Both the position numbers and the translations under genes were made by a program. A stretch of 64,000 nt of DNA from Parachitinimonas caeni. Its GTDB lineage: Bacteria; Pseudomonadota; Gammaproteobacteria; Burkholderiales; Chitinimonadaceae. Positions 49,925 through 58,491 of the stretch are shown in pieces (within the stretch, counting starts at the first letter, position 1; each line of letters opens with the position of its first letter). The stretch lies in NCBI RefSeq assembly GCF_030129945.1, contig NZ_JARRAF010000006.1:1-64000 (forward strand), in the 5' to 3' direction. A model generated the notes under the pieces. That model had not been told where the DNA came from. It made no database searches and saw nothing but the letters and a program-made list of their open reading frames with translations.

Positions 49925-50743
49925 TTAAGCGGCCTTGAGGCTCTTCTTGACGTCAGTTGACTCAAAAATCTTGTCAGCACTGGACGGGATGAAGCCTTGG
50001 TACAACTCGCCCTTCGCATCGGGATAGCGACGGGCAAACTCGTAATAACAAGTGGGAATGGCGTGAGTGCTGCCATCAGCGAATACCATCGGCATCCGGT
50101 CAGCCAGCGTCGAAGCCTGCTCCAGCAGCTGCTCCGGCGTGCCCTTGAGCTTGCCGCCAGCACCGTTGATGGCAAACCCGGCTTGTTCGACACGCTCCAC
50201 TACACCTTGCAAGGTGGTCGGTGTAGTCAGGTGATTGATGCTGACCGTGAAGTGATTGACGCGCATACCGATGGCCGCCATCCAGCCGGCGTACTCACTC
50301 TCTTCGAGTAGGCGCAGATAATCCGCATGACTGGGCATCTTCCAGAGCGGACCAGCCCAAAACACACTGGGGTCATCAACGCGAGCCGGGTCGATCTGCG
50401 CGACCAGGCCAGAGATGTACTCCTGAGCGGCGGCAGACAGTTCATTGACGCACAGCTCCGATAGAAAGATGCGAGGCTGGGTCGGATCTTCGTGCAGATA
50501 GCTCCAAGCATCGAGCTTCTTGTCGTCAAACCGGTAGGGCTCGTGCCGACGATAACCCATGGCAAAGAAATGCTTCTCCAGCCGCTCGATATTGATCGGC
50601 GCCAGATTGAAAGTACGGAATGCAACGTGGTCGTTAACAACAGTGCCGTTATCAGCGGCAAACAACTTGTAGATCTGGTCAGCTTGGGGGGCCATGGCAA
50701 CATAGTCTTGCCATAGTTGGCTGAAAAACTCATTCGGGGACAT
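49925..50743 (-). CDS. DUF1338 protein, 2-oxoadipate dioxygenase/decarboxylase-like (272 aa)
   Basis: The VNDHVAFRTFNLAPINIERLEKHF N-terminal segment and MRVNHFTVSINHL hold the His residues expected as iron ligands in this family, with YYEFARRYP near the end contributing a Glu. A characterised member, HglS of Pseudomonas putida, converts 2-oxoadipate to D-2-hydroxyglutarate in lysine breakdown. This protein is shorter than HglS (464 aa) and belongs to the short DUF1338 subgroup. The start MSPNEFFSQ has a poor ribosome site. It lies 107 bp upstream of the dehydrogenase and probably starts the operon. Confidence 0.85.
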   Translation of the reverse strand: MSPNEFFSQLWQDYVAMAPQADQIYKLFAADNGTVVNDHVAFRTFNLAPINIERLEKHFFAMGYRRHEPYRFDDKKLDAWSYLHEDPTQPRIFLSELCVNELSAAAQEYISGLVAQIDPARVDDPSVFWAGPLWKMPSHADYLRLLEESEYAGWMAAIGMRVNHFTVSINHLTTPTTLQGVVERVEQAGFAINGAGGKLKGTPEQLLEQASTLADRMPMVFADGSTHAIPTCYYEFARRYPDAKGELYQGFIPSSADKIFESTDVKKSLKAA

Positions 50744-50829
50744 GCTTGGCTACTCTGAAACAAGGAAAAGGCGCGCATAGAATACAACTTGTATAGACAT
50801 ATTCCAACCGCCTTAGATGTCGCAATGCA

Positions 50830-51900
50830 ACATCCCCACAAACGCAGGACAACCCGTAGGACAAGCTGTGAATAATCCACCTAAGCCAATGTAATAATTA
50901 CAAAATTCTAAACAGCCTGTTTTTTAGGCAGGCCAGGCACGAAATCCCCAGCCACACTGGGCAAGCCTGTTCAGTACCTGTGGAAAACTTCACTAACCTA
51001 CTGTTAACAATATAAAAAGTTACATAGATTAAAAATTAGGCAATGCGGCAGCGCAAAATTGCGATGGCTCGCGCCGTGTGTTGTGTTCTGCGCCATTAAG
51101 GTCAGAAATCCCAACTCACCCACAGCCCTACGGGACAAGGCTGTGCAAGGGCTGTGGACAATCAGACCAAGCCTCTGAGGCAGAACGGTAATTTTTACAT
51201 GCCTAAAATTTAGGCAATCTCACATACAGGCATGCCTTTTGCATGCATTGTGCCGCGATAGCCCTTATTCCCAAGCAGTCCAGCGAGTTCTTGCGTCAGC
51301 GTTCATAGCACAACGCCTCCGGATTCGATCAACGGGCACATTAAGCCACCCAAACCTAGGCTCTGAGCCAGTCATCCCCAAATCCACAGTAAACCCCGCA
51401 CAAGTCTGTGGATAAACATGGGAAAGGCCAGACAAGTTGCTGTGTTGATTAGGAAAAGCCAATCTGCTTAAATTTTAATCAATCACCTGAACTGGCCTGT
51501 TTTTTGCTGTCTATGCCTGCTGTGGATCAATACTTGTGGGTATCTTGTTTGAGTCCCGTCCACAAGCCTTGGCCACAAACTGTACAACTATCCTCAAATC
51601 CACAGTTATTACGGCACAACCCTGTGGACAAGACGGGGATAGACAAGCCAAGTATCTGTTGCAGCAGACATTTTTCAGATAGCTTATTTTTTAATCAGAT
51701 TGGCCATGACTTACAGAAATATCCCCATTCGCACGGGGAAACCCAGTATTGACACCATATTTCCGACAAACGGTGGGTTCAATTTGTACAAGTACTCACA
51801 GATCCACAGTATTCAAGGTAGAAGTCTGTGGACAAGCCGGGGAGAATTCATCTAAACCATTGAGCAAGCGGTAAAATTTCAAATTGCCTAAAAAATAATC
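50830..51900. repeat. Array of DnaA-box-like inverted repeats and AT-rich blocks
   Basis: A non-coding region with at least five spaced units. Each has CCACAG-type and CTGTGGAYAA-type half-sites facing each other about 16-25 bp apart: TGTGGAAAA (50979), TGTGGACAA (51153), TGTGGATAA (51407, exact DnaA-box consensus), TGTGGACAA (51623) and TGTGGACAA (51827). More isolated sites are TGTGAATAA (50867) and TGTGGATCA (51521). AT-rich motifs with AAATTTAGGCAA, TTTTTTAGGCAG and similar lie between them. Spacing is about 174-254 bp. The whole 50744-52153 interval has no gene; no dnaA, dnaN or gidA is nearby. Confidence 0.7.
51200..51216. repeat. Palindrome TGCCTAAA-A-TTTAGGCA
   Basis: Perfect 8-bp arms inside the array. 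Half-sites (TTAGGCAA, TTGCCTAAA) recur near 50920, 51036 and 51885 in the AT-rich blocks. Confidence 0.6.
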
Positions 51901-51923
51901 ACGATTCCCCGTAGTCGGCGTGC

Positions 51924-51948
51924 CCACCTCACTCATTGCATGAGGTGG
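51924..51948. terminator. Hairpin at the right end of the array
   Basis: CCACCTCA / TGAGGTGG with a 9-nt loop. A short T run (CTTCC...) follows, so termination is doubtful; it marks the end of the repeat array. Confidence 0.4.
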
Positions 51949-52153
51949 CTTCCGTCATCATCTTTCGGCCGGCCCAAAGACATATCGCTCTTCAATAGCA
52001 CTCACGGCATACCACCATCAAATAATTAATCAATTTTTAAGAACAATACTTTCTGATTGTTCCGTTATCTTCAGCTGCCATATTCAGCAAGAATACCCGT
52101 CACATCTCGGTCTATCCCGAGCAAACCAATTGAATTTTTTGAAGGAGAAGCTC

Positions 52154-53002
52154 ATGGCATTCAGCCGCGAACTCGAACGGATTGTGCATGGCGTTCCCAC
52201 GTCGGATGGCGCTGGAGTCAAGCTGCTAAGGGTACTGACGCAAGACTTGCAGCGGAGGCTTGATCCCTTCCTGATGCTTGACTATTTCCACAGCGACAAC
52301 CCGGATGATTATCTGGCCGGTTTTCCGGACCACCCGCATCGGGGATTTGAAACGGTGACCTATATGCTGGCTGGCCGTATGCGTCACCGCGACAATGCCG
52401 GGCACGAAGGCTTGCTCGGGCCGGGTGGCGTGCAGTGGATGACAGCGGGTCGCGGCATTGTTCACAGCGAGTTGCCCGAGCAGGAAAATGGGTTGATGCA
52501 GGGATTTCAGCTGTGGGTAAACCTGCCAGGCAAGAACAAACTCGCGGCCCCCTGGTATCGCGATATTCCATCTGACGAAATCCCCGTACTGACACGCGCC
52601 GAGGGCGTAACAATCAAGCTGATTGCCGGTCGCCTGGATGAGCAGGCAGGGGCCATTGAGCGCCCGGATACCGAACCGCTGTATCTTGATGTCTCGCTGC
52701 CGGCCGGCAGCACGTTCGCACACGCTCTGCCGGCACATTTCAATGCTTTCATCTATGTTTATGCGGGTGAAGTCCAGATTGGTGAGCTGGCGCGACAAGT
52801 CTCGGCTACACAGATGGGAATACTGACCACATCACCGCAGGCCAACCAGATCAGCCTGCGGGCCGGGGATCGGCCTGCGCGGCTATTGCTGATAGCGGGC
52901 CAACCGTTGCGCGAACCGATTGTTCAGTGGGGGCCTTTTGTAATGAACACGCAAGAGGAAGTCATGCAAGCCGTGGCAGATTTTCGCGGTGGTAAATTCT
53001 AG
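52154..53002 (+). CDS. Pirin family protein (282 aa)
   Basis: A double cupin with the metal site HPHRGFETVTYML and the second-half RMRHRDNAGHEGLL, then GRGIVHSELPEQENGLMQGFQLWVNLP. Bacterial pirins have quercetinase activity or regulate enzymes such as pyruvate dehydrogenase; here there is no context to decide. The start MAFSRELE at 52154 has AGGAGA 5 nt upstream; the 8-residue longer start at 52130 is possible. Mini-element fragment F begins 3 bp after the stop. Confidence 0.9.
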   Translation: MAFSRELERIVHGVPTSDGAGVKLLRVLTQDLQRRLDPFLMLDYFHSDNPDDYLAGFPDHPHRGFETVTYMLAGRMRHRDNAGHEGLLGPGGVQWMTAGRGIVHSELPEQENGLMQGFQLWVNLPGKNKLAAPWYRDIPSDEIPVLTRAEGVTIKLIAGRLDEQAGAIERPDTEPLYLDVSLPAGSTFAHALPAHFNAFIYVYAGEVQIGELARQVSATQMGILTTSPQANQISLRAGDRPARLLLIAGQPLREPIVQWGPFVMNTQEEVMQAVADFRGGKF

Positions 53003-53005
53003 CCA

Positions 53006-53029
53006 GGCTCTGTTGACGTCAGGTTTGCA
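53006..53029. mobile_element. Mini-element fragment F (one terminus)
   Basis: GGCTCTGTTGACGTCAGGTTTGCA matches the left end of copy E except for two bases, but no right end is found within 300 bp. It begins directly after the pirin stop codon. Confidence 0.6.
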
Positions 53030-53060
53030 TCAAAGTGGCGGGGATTTGCTATATCAAAGG

Positions 53061-53095
53061 GCCGGCCAGAGTCTTCTGGCCGCGCCGGCTTTTTT
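53061..53095 (+). terminator. Terminator of the pirin gene
   Basis: A GC-rich hairpin (GCCGGCCAGA / TCTGGC...GCCGGC) is followed by TTTTTT. Confidence 0.75.
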
Positions 53096-53119
53096 GATAA
53101 ACGTATGCGGGAGTTCACT

Positions 53120-53500
53120 ATGCCAGCGAATAGCCCAGCCGATGTGCATCGGCTGTTCAGTGAGTACTTTTCGAGCGGTAATCTGGATGGACTGGTATCG
53201 CTATACGAGCCAGACGCCGTTCTCTTGCCCCAGCCCGGCCTGCGGGTCACCGGGCAAGCCGGCATTCGTGAAGCGCTGGCCGGTTTTATGGGCATGAATG
53301 GGCGCTTTGTGATGGCGGCGCCCAAAATCATTGAAGCCAATGGCGTCGCACTGCTGTATGCCGACTGGACTTTCGATGCCACCGGGCCGGATGGCACACC
53401 GCTGCAAATGGCGGGACAAACCTCAGATGTCGCCAGACGCCAGGCAGACGGTAGTTGGCTTCTGGCGATTGACAGTCCATTTGGATCGCACGGACTCTAA
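53120..53500 (+). CDS. SnoaL-like/NTF2-fold protein (126 aa)
   Basis: A small alpha+beta barrel protein: VHRLFSEYFSSGNLDGLVSLYEPDAVLLPQ at the start (helix and first strand), then LAGFMGMNGRFVM and a C-terminal GSWLLAIDSPFG. The fold matches SnoaL/DUF4440 ketosteroid-isomerase-like proteins, a family with enzymatic and non-enzymatic members, so substrate is unknown. The start at 53120 is chosen because GGGAG lies 6 nt upstream; the Met at 53105 is possible. Confidence 0.8.
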   Translation: MPANSPADVHRLFSEYFSSGNLDGLVSLYEPDAVLLPQPGLRVTGQAGIREALAGFMGMNGRFVMAAPKIIEANGVALLYADWTFDATGPDGTPLQMAGQTSDVARRQADGSWLLAIDSPFGSHGL

Positions 53501-53577
53501 GGGCGTTGTCACAAGATGCGGGCCCAGCCGGGCTCGATGGCAGAAAATTGGTTGGCGCCACCGCCAAGAGTGGGGCG

Positions 53578-54129
53578 TCACCCCCCCCATAGTGATTGCT
53601 TATCGTAGGCTTCCCGCTCTAGCGGTGACCGTTCATATCCCACCATCTCCATTTCGATCAGATATCGTCGCAGGAAGCCTGCGCGCCCCAAGCGATCATG
53701 CTGAGAGATGTGTACCAGCTCATGCGCAATGACCGTACGGCTCAGCGAATAGTGGGGTTTGAGCATGATGACGTAACCAATCAGGCGACCGCACTCGGCC
53801 CGACTCCCCAGTCCAAAGCGCTCCGCCTCCTGGCGCAGAAAGGGATCTTCCGGCATTGGAAATCGCCCCAGCACGGCAATCCGTACCTGCTCGGGGTTCT
53901 GCACGCCAAACATGCGGGCCTTCAGCAGTTCCATCTCGGTGAGCGGGCGCCCCAGTGGCAACAAACTCGCCTCGACGTGGTTGTACCACTCCAGTGCCAA
54001 GGGCATCAGCCGGTCGATTTTCTCGGTGATTTGCAGCGGCGGCAGATCAAGCGCCGATAACTCTTCCGGGCTCAAAGCCCCCCTCAAGACGCCGCCACCA
54101 GTAGGAGTTCGTGCCATACGGGAAGTCAC
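53578..54129 (-). CDS. Predicted zinc metallopeptidase-like protein (183 aa)
   Basis: The key feature is AHELVHISQHDRLG (HExxH with His136 and His140), with a possible third ligand in the helix SPLEREAYDKQ (Glu171 or Glu173). Arrangement and size resemble DUF4157-like or minimal gluzincin domains. There is no signal peptide. The frame opens at a GTG (54129) that overlaps the TGA of a 63-aa gene upstream; an internal ATG at 54117 is the alternative. Function is unknown; the class occurs in both toxin-related and housekeeping proteins. Confidence 0.65.
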   Translation of the reverse strand: MTSRMARTPTGGGVLRGALSPEELSALDLPPLQITEKIDRLMPLALEWYNHVEASLLPLGRPLTEMELLKARMFGVQNPEQVRIAVLGRFPMPEDPFLRQEAERFGLGSRAECGRLIGYVIMLKPHYSLSRTVIAHELVHISQHDRLGRAGFLRRYLIEMEMVGYERSPLEREAYDKQSLWGG

Positions 54130-54317
54130 TGGAATAAGGAGCTTCTATAAGGTTCTGCCAGTGTTTCAGCTTCGGCCACGCCGGTTGGGATTTTGAGCAG
54201 GTGGAGGCGGCATGGGTAGAGTTCGACTGGCCCAGCCGAATAAGCGCCAACCGCATTGAGCGCCAAGAAATCGGTCAGATCTTGCCGAGCGATTGCCATA
54301 GAGTGGCTCACCACCAT
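54126..54317 (-). CDS. Small hypothetical protein coupled to the metallopeptidase (63 aa)
   Basis: The ATG at 54317 has AAAGGAGA 6 nt upstream, and its TGA overlaps the GTG of the next gene (GTGA), so the two are likely translated together. The product (MVVSHSMAIARQDL... ending PYRSSLFQ) has no recognised domain and one Cys. The good ribosome site and the overlap are the only support. Confidence 0.45.
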   Translation of the reverse strand: MVVSHSMAIARQDLTDFLALNAVGAYSAGPVELYPCRLHLLKIPTGVAEAETLAEPYRSSLFQ

Positions 54318-55222
54318 GACATTCTCCTTTCGGGACGAAAGGTGTTGCCGGATTGGAACCGCAACGATGTCAGAAAGACCTTGCCCAACATCCAGCCCAA
54401 TTTGCCGCCACACGATCCGAAATAAAGCATCCACTGAACCTCAGCAGGTGGTCTTTCAGCATACGACACAATCTGTATAACAACGAGTTCGATTCTCTGG
54501 TCAGCAACAGCCATTCCTGATGACAAATCCTATCTGTTTGAATCACTTGCACGGGTTTTCTAACGCCAGCAGGCCCCTGCGCCGTGATCAACAAGAGAGC
54601 CGCCCTCTTTTTCAACAGGCGGTTCCGTAATAACGTTATGACCGACACCCCCTGCGACCGCTTGCCACACCCGGCACAAACGGACAACCTATGGGAGTTT
54701 TACCCTGTCAACCATGCCAGCCATTTTTAGATCCCTCACAGGGATTCAGCAGCAGGAATGGCATGTTTCCGCGAAGAGGTGCCGTTGCATGGCCACCTCC
54801 CGCACTGACCGGGCAAAGTATCCGTTGGGCCTGGCGCCATTGGCATAACGCTGCAAAATGCCCAACAACGCCAGTCGGAATTGTTTGCAAGCGGTTCAGG
54901 ATCCGGCCCGATTGACGATTGATTTCCGCTTCGGAAACAAAACGTCAACCGCGCCAAATTCCTGCAACCCAATCAGAAGAGGAGCATGCCCACGTCTGCT
55001 CAAGACCTATTGCGTGACCACGGTCGGCATGTCCGCCAGCAATGACGGGCATCGAAGCCATCAAGCCTCCCTCACCCTCTGGTTTACAGCCGGACATCCG
55101 GTTGTCAATCCGCAGAGAGGTTCTTGAATCACAGCACAGGCCAGATCGAAACCCGCTTGCCAGCGCCATTGACAAGAGCGCGAGCCCACCCAACCACCCA
55201 GAGAGATAGGATCAAACGAAAA
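54318..55222. other. Intergenic region without a recognised gene
   Basis: About 0.9 kb between the divergent small gene and the TRAP transporter. Frames here are short and lack ribosome sites. Around 54931-54955 lies a degenerate mini-element end (fragment G). The remainder looks like decayed sequence. Confidence 0.5.
54931..54955. mobile_element. Degenerate mini-element end G
   Basis: TCGGAAACAAAACGTCAACCGCGCC matches the right end of copy C (CCGGAAACAAAACGTCAACAGAGCC) with three differences. Confidence 0.45.
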
Positions 55223-55771
55223 ATGCACGCCTTGCTTCGACTGTCGAAGCTGATTGATGCCACCAACGAGTACATCGGCCGCTTTGCACGCTGGCTGGTA
55301 CTGGTCATGACATTGATCTGCGCCGGCAATGCCCTCTTCCGCTACACCTTCAACAACAGCTCGAATGGATTTCTCGAAATACAGTGGTACCTGTTCTCAG
55401 CGGTCTTCCTGCTGGGCGGGGGGTACACCCTGCGCCACAACGAGCATATTCGCATCGACATCCTGACCGGGCGCCTTTCCAGGAAAGGCCAGGCCTGGAT
55501 CGACATTGCAGGAGGACTGTTGTTCCTGATGCCAATGGCCATCTTGATGGTCTACTTCGGCTGGCCGATTTTTCTGGATGCCTTCGTCAAAAACGAAATG
55601 TCGTCTGATGCGGGAGGGCTGATACGTTGGCCGGTACTGCTGCTGATTCCGGTGGGCTTCAGCCTGCTGACCCTGCAGGCGATCTCGGAAATCATCAAAC
55701 GCATCGCGTTTATCAATGATCTGATCCCCGACCCTTCGGAAAAACCTAACAAAGCGGAGGAGCCGGTATGA
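55223..55771 (+). CDS. TRAP transporter small permease DctQ/TakQ-type (182 aa)
   Basis: Four predicted membrane helices (WLVLVMTLICAGNALFRY, FSAVFLLGGGYTL, GGLLFLMPMAILMVYFGWPIF, VLLLIPVGFSLLTLQ) and the typical EIQWYLF and RIDI patterns of DctQ. It pairs with the large permease and binding protein in a TRAP system that imports organic acids using a sodium gradient. The start MHALLRLSK at 55223 fits family length; an in-frame TTG at 55124 has GAGAGG upstream and would add 33 residues, so the start is not certain. It overlaps dctM by 4 bp. Confidence 0.9.
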   Translation: MHALLRLSKLIDATNEYIGRFARWLVLVMTLICAGNALFRYTFNNSSNGFLEIQWYLFSAVFLLGGGYTLRHNEHIRIDILTGRLSRKGQAWIDIAGGLLFLMPMAILMVYFGWPIFLDAFVKNEMSSDAGGLIRWPVLLLIPVGFSLLTLQAISEIIKRIAFINDLIPDPSEKPNKAEEPV

Positions 55772-57228
55772 GTCTGGAGTTAATGGCGCCGATCATGTTC
55801 GGCTCGCTGATCTTGTTCTTGCTGATGGGTTATCCGGTGGCATTTGCCCTGTCAGCTGTTGGTTTGATGTTCAGCCTGATCGGTATCCAGCTTGGTTTGC
55901 TCAAGCCTGAGCTACTGCAAGCCCTGCCCCGCCAGGTATTCGACATCATGAAGAACGACACGCTGCTGGCGATTCCGTTCTTCACCTTCATGGGGTTGAT
56001 TCTGGAAAGAAGTGGCATGGCCGAAGACATGCTGGACACGATCGGCCAACTATTTGGCCGCTTGCGTGGCGGTCTTGCATTTGCAGTGATCTTCGTCGGG
56101 GCGCTGCTGGCCGCAACCACAGGCGTGGTCGCCGCTTCAGTCATCTCGATGGGTCTGATCTCACTGCCCGTCATGCTGCGCTATGGCTACGATAAACGAC
56201 TGGCTACGGGTGTAATCGCCGCTTCCGGCACGCTCGCCCAGATCATTCCGCCATCGCTGGTGCTAATCGTCCTGTCCGACCAATTGGGTACCTCGGTCGG
56301 TGATATGTATGCAGGCGCGATGGGGCCGGGCTTACTGCTGACAGCGTTTTACGTGGTCTACGTACTTGGCGTGACCATTTTCAAACCCAGCGCAGCACCC
56401 GCCCTCCCCCCTGAAGCCCGCACGCTGCAAGGCACCCAATTGGCCATGCGGGTCGTTACCGCGCTGGTCCCTCCTCTGGTTCTGATCTTTCTGGTTCTGG
56501 GCACCATCTTTCTTGGCATTGCCACACCGACCGAAGGCGGTGCCATGGGAGCCGTTGGCGCCCTGATCCTGGCCATCATCAATCGCCGGCTGAATCTGTC
56601 CTTACTGAAACAGGCGCTTGATTCGACGCTAAAATTATCCACCTTCGTCATCTTCATCCTGATCGGCGCCCGGGTATTCCGCATCGCCTTTCTTGGGGTA
56701 GATGGCGACAAATGGGTCGAGCACTTGCTGACAGCTCTGCCAGGCGGCGTCATTGGCTTCCTGATCTTCGTCAACCTGCTGGTGTTCTTTCTGGCGTTTT
56801 TCCTCGACTTTTTCGAGATTGCCTTCATCCTGGTACCACTGCTGGCGCCAGTGGCGCAGAAGTTAGGCATCGACCTGATCTGGTTTGGCGTGCTGCTTGG
56901 CGTGAACATGCAGACCTCCTTCATGCACCCCCCATTTGGCTTTGCCTTGTTCTACCTGCGCAGTGTGGCGCCAAAGGAAATCAAGACCACCGATATCTAT
57001 TGGGGCGCCATACCGTTTGTCATCATCCAGATCATCATGGTGGGCTTGATCATTGCCTTCCCTGGTCTGGTCGGTCATAAAACGGTGCATGAAGACACTG
57101 CAGCGCCGGTCAACGACATCCTGTTTCAGGGCCAACCCACTAAGGAAGTCGCCCCGGCCAACAAACCTGCTGACAGCAATCAGGGCGCTGATGATGCTGC
57201 CAAGGCATTTGAGGAACTGGCCAAATAG
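55768..57228 (+). CDS. TRAP transporter large permease DctM/TakM-type (486 aa)
   Basis: About 12-13 membrane helices with the conserved DctM features: FFTFMGLILERSGMAEDML, VAASVISMGLISLPVMLRYGYD, ASGTLAQIIPPSLVLIVL, PTEGGAMGAVGALIL and QTSFMHPPFGFALFYLR. It carries substrate across the inner membrane. GGAGGAG precedes the ATG. A hydrophilic tail of about 45 residues follows the last helix. Confidence 0.93.
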   Translation: MSLELMAPIMFGSLILFLLMGYPVAFALSAVGLMFSLIGIQLGLLKPELLQALPRQVFDIMKNDTLLAIPFFTFMGLILERSGMAEDMLDTIGQLFGRLRGGLAFAVIFVGALLAATTGVVAASVISMGLISLPVMLRYGYDKRLATGVIAASGTLAQIIPPSLVLIVLSDQLGTSVGDMYAGAMGPGLLLTAFYVVYVLGVTIFKPSAAPALPPEARTLQGTQLAMRVVTALVPPLVLIFLVLGTIFLGIATPTEGGAMGAVGALILAIINRRLNLSLLKQALDSTLKLSTFVIFILIGARVFRIAFLGVDGDKWVEHLLTALPGGVIGFLIFVNLLVFFLAFFLDFFEIAFILVPLLAPVAQKLGIDLIWFGVLLGVNMQTSFMHPPFGFALFYLRSVAPKEIKTTDIYWGAIPFVIIQIIMVGLIIAFPGLVGHKTVHEDTAAPVNDILFQGQPTKEVAPANKPADSNQGADDAAKAFEELAK

Positions 57229-57335
57229 ATGGTGACACCGTGGAATCCGCCCGAGCGCACGGGCGGTTTCCCGCGCATAGTTTTGCCTACCCCTTGCCGC
57301 ACTAGTCGGCATTTATCAAGAAGAAGGAGCAGAGA

Positions 57336-58424
57336 GTGGAAAGACGTTCATTTTTGAAGCAAGCCGGTCTTGCTGGCGCCGTTGCCGCCAGTGCTGCCGC
57401 CCCTGCCATCGCAGCTGACGGTCCCGCCATTCGCTGGCGGCTGGCGTCCAGCTTCCCCAAGAGCCTGGACACCATCTATGGTGCTGCAGAAACCTTGTCC
57501 GCACGCGTCAAGCAGCTGACAAACGGCAAATTCGATATTCGGGTCTTCGCCGGCGGCGAAATTGTTCCCGGCTTACAGGTACTTGATGCCGTTCAGAACG
57601 GCACCGTCGAGTGTGGACACTCCGCCAGCTATTACTACGTCGGCAAGAACAAGGCCTTCGCCTTCGATACGGCCATCCCTTTTGGCTTGACCGCCCGCCA
57701 GCAAAATGCCTGGATGTATTTTGGCGATGGCTTGAAGTTGGTCCGCGAGCTATTCCGTGAATACAACGTCATCAACTTCCCCGGTGGCAACACCGGCACC
57801 CAGATGGGCGGCTGGTTCCGTAACGAGATCAAGTCTTTGCCCGACCTCAAGGGCGTGAAGATGCGGATTCCCGGCATCGGCGGCGAAATCATGTCGCGCC
57901 TGGGCGCCGTGCCGCAAACCATCCCAGGTGGAGACATCTACCCCGCTCTGGAAAAAGGCACCATCGACGCAACAGAATGGGTTGGCCCATACGATGACGA
58001 AAAGCTTGGCTTCTATAAAGTCGTAAAGAATTACTACTACCCAGGCTGGTGGGAGCCAGGTCCAATGCTGTCGTTCTACGTCAATATCAAGGAGTGGGAA
58101 AAGCTGCCCGCCGACTACAAAGCTGCCTTTGAAGTCGCCTGTGCCGAGGCCAATGTGGTCATGCTGGCAGAATACGACGCCAAGAACCCTCAGGCCCTGG
58201 TCCGTCTGATCAAACAAGGCGTCAAACTGCACAAATACCCAACAGATCTGCTGCAAGCCGCCCAAAAGGCTGCATTTGAACTTTACGAGGAAGAAGCAGG
58301 CAAAAACGCTATCTTCAAGAAGATCTACACCGACTTTAAAGCCTTCCGCAGCCTGCAGCACGGCTGGTTCAACCTGGCCGAAGCGGCGATGGAAGATTTC
58401 ATGTACGCCAACCGCATCAAGTAA
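57336..58424 (+). CDS. takP: TRAP solute-binding protein, TakP-like (362 aa)
   Basis: A twin-arginine signal (ERRSFLKQAGLAGAVAAS...AIAADG) exports it folded to the periplasm. The mature chain closely follows Rhodobacter TakP, the 2-keto-acid binding protein: WRLASSFPKSLDTIYGAAE, FAGGEIVPGLQVLDAV, FPGGNTGTQMGGWFRNEIKS, GGDIYPALEKGTIDATEWVGPYDDEKLGFYKV, YYYPGWWEPGP. Keto acids such as pyruvate or 2-oxobutyrate are therefore likely ligands, by family. A GTG start has AAGGAG 6 nt upstream. It follows dctM by 107 bp and ends at a strong terminator. Confidence 0.92.
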   Translation: MERRSFLKQAGLAGAVAASAAAPAIAADGPAIRWRLASSFPKSLDTIYGAAETLSARVKQLTNGKFDIRVFAGGEIVPGLQVLDAVQNGTVECGHSASYYYVGKNKAFAFDTAIPFGLTARQQNAWMYFGDGLKLVRELFREYNVINFPGGNTGTQMGGWFRNEIKSLPDLKGVKMRIPGIGGEIMSRLGAVPQTIPGGDIYPALEKGTIDATEWVGPYDDEKLGFYKVVKNYYYPGWWEPGPMLSFYVNIKEWEKLPADYKAAFEVACAEANVVMLAEYDAKNPQALVRLIKQGVKLHKYPTDLLQAAQKAAFELYEEEAGKNAIFKKIYTDFKAFRSLQHGWFNLAEAAMEDFMYANRIK

Positions 58425-58442
58425 ATCGTCGCATCACAAAAC

Positions 58443-58477
58443 AAAGCCCTGCAAAACTACGTTTTGCAGGGCTTTTT
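58443..58477. terminator. Bidirectional terminator after the TRAP operon
   Basis: AAAGCCCTGCAAAAC / GTTTTGCAGGGCTTT, 15-bp perfect arms with a TAC loop and TTTTT. Confidence 0.9.
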
Positions 58478-58491
58478 ATATAGCCGATACG

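Noticed and set aside
51358-51366. TAGGCTCTG, like a mini-element end
   Set aside because: Only nine bases match and the next bases differ from the GTTGACG core.
50830-51900. Main chromosomal origin (oriC)
   Set aside because: The array has DnaA-like boxes, but none of dnaA, dnaN, rpmH or gidA is nearby. A titration site or other array is more likely.
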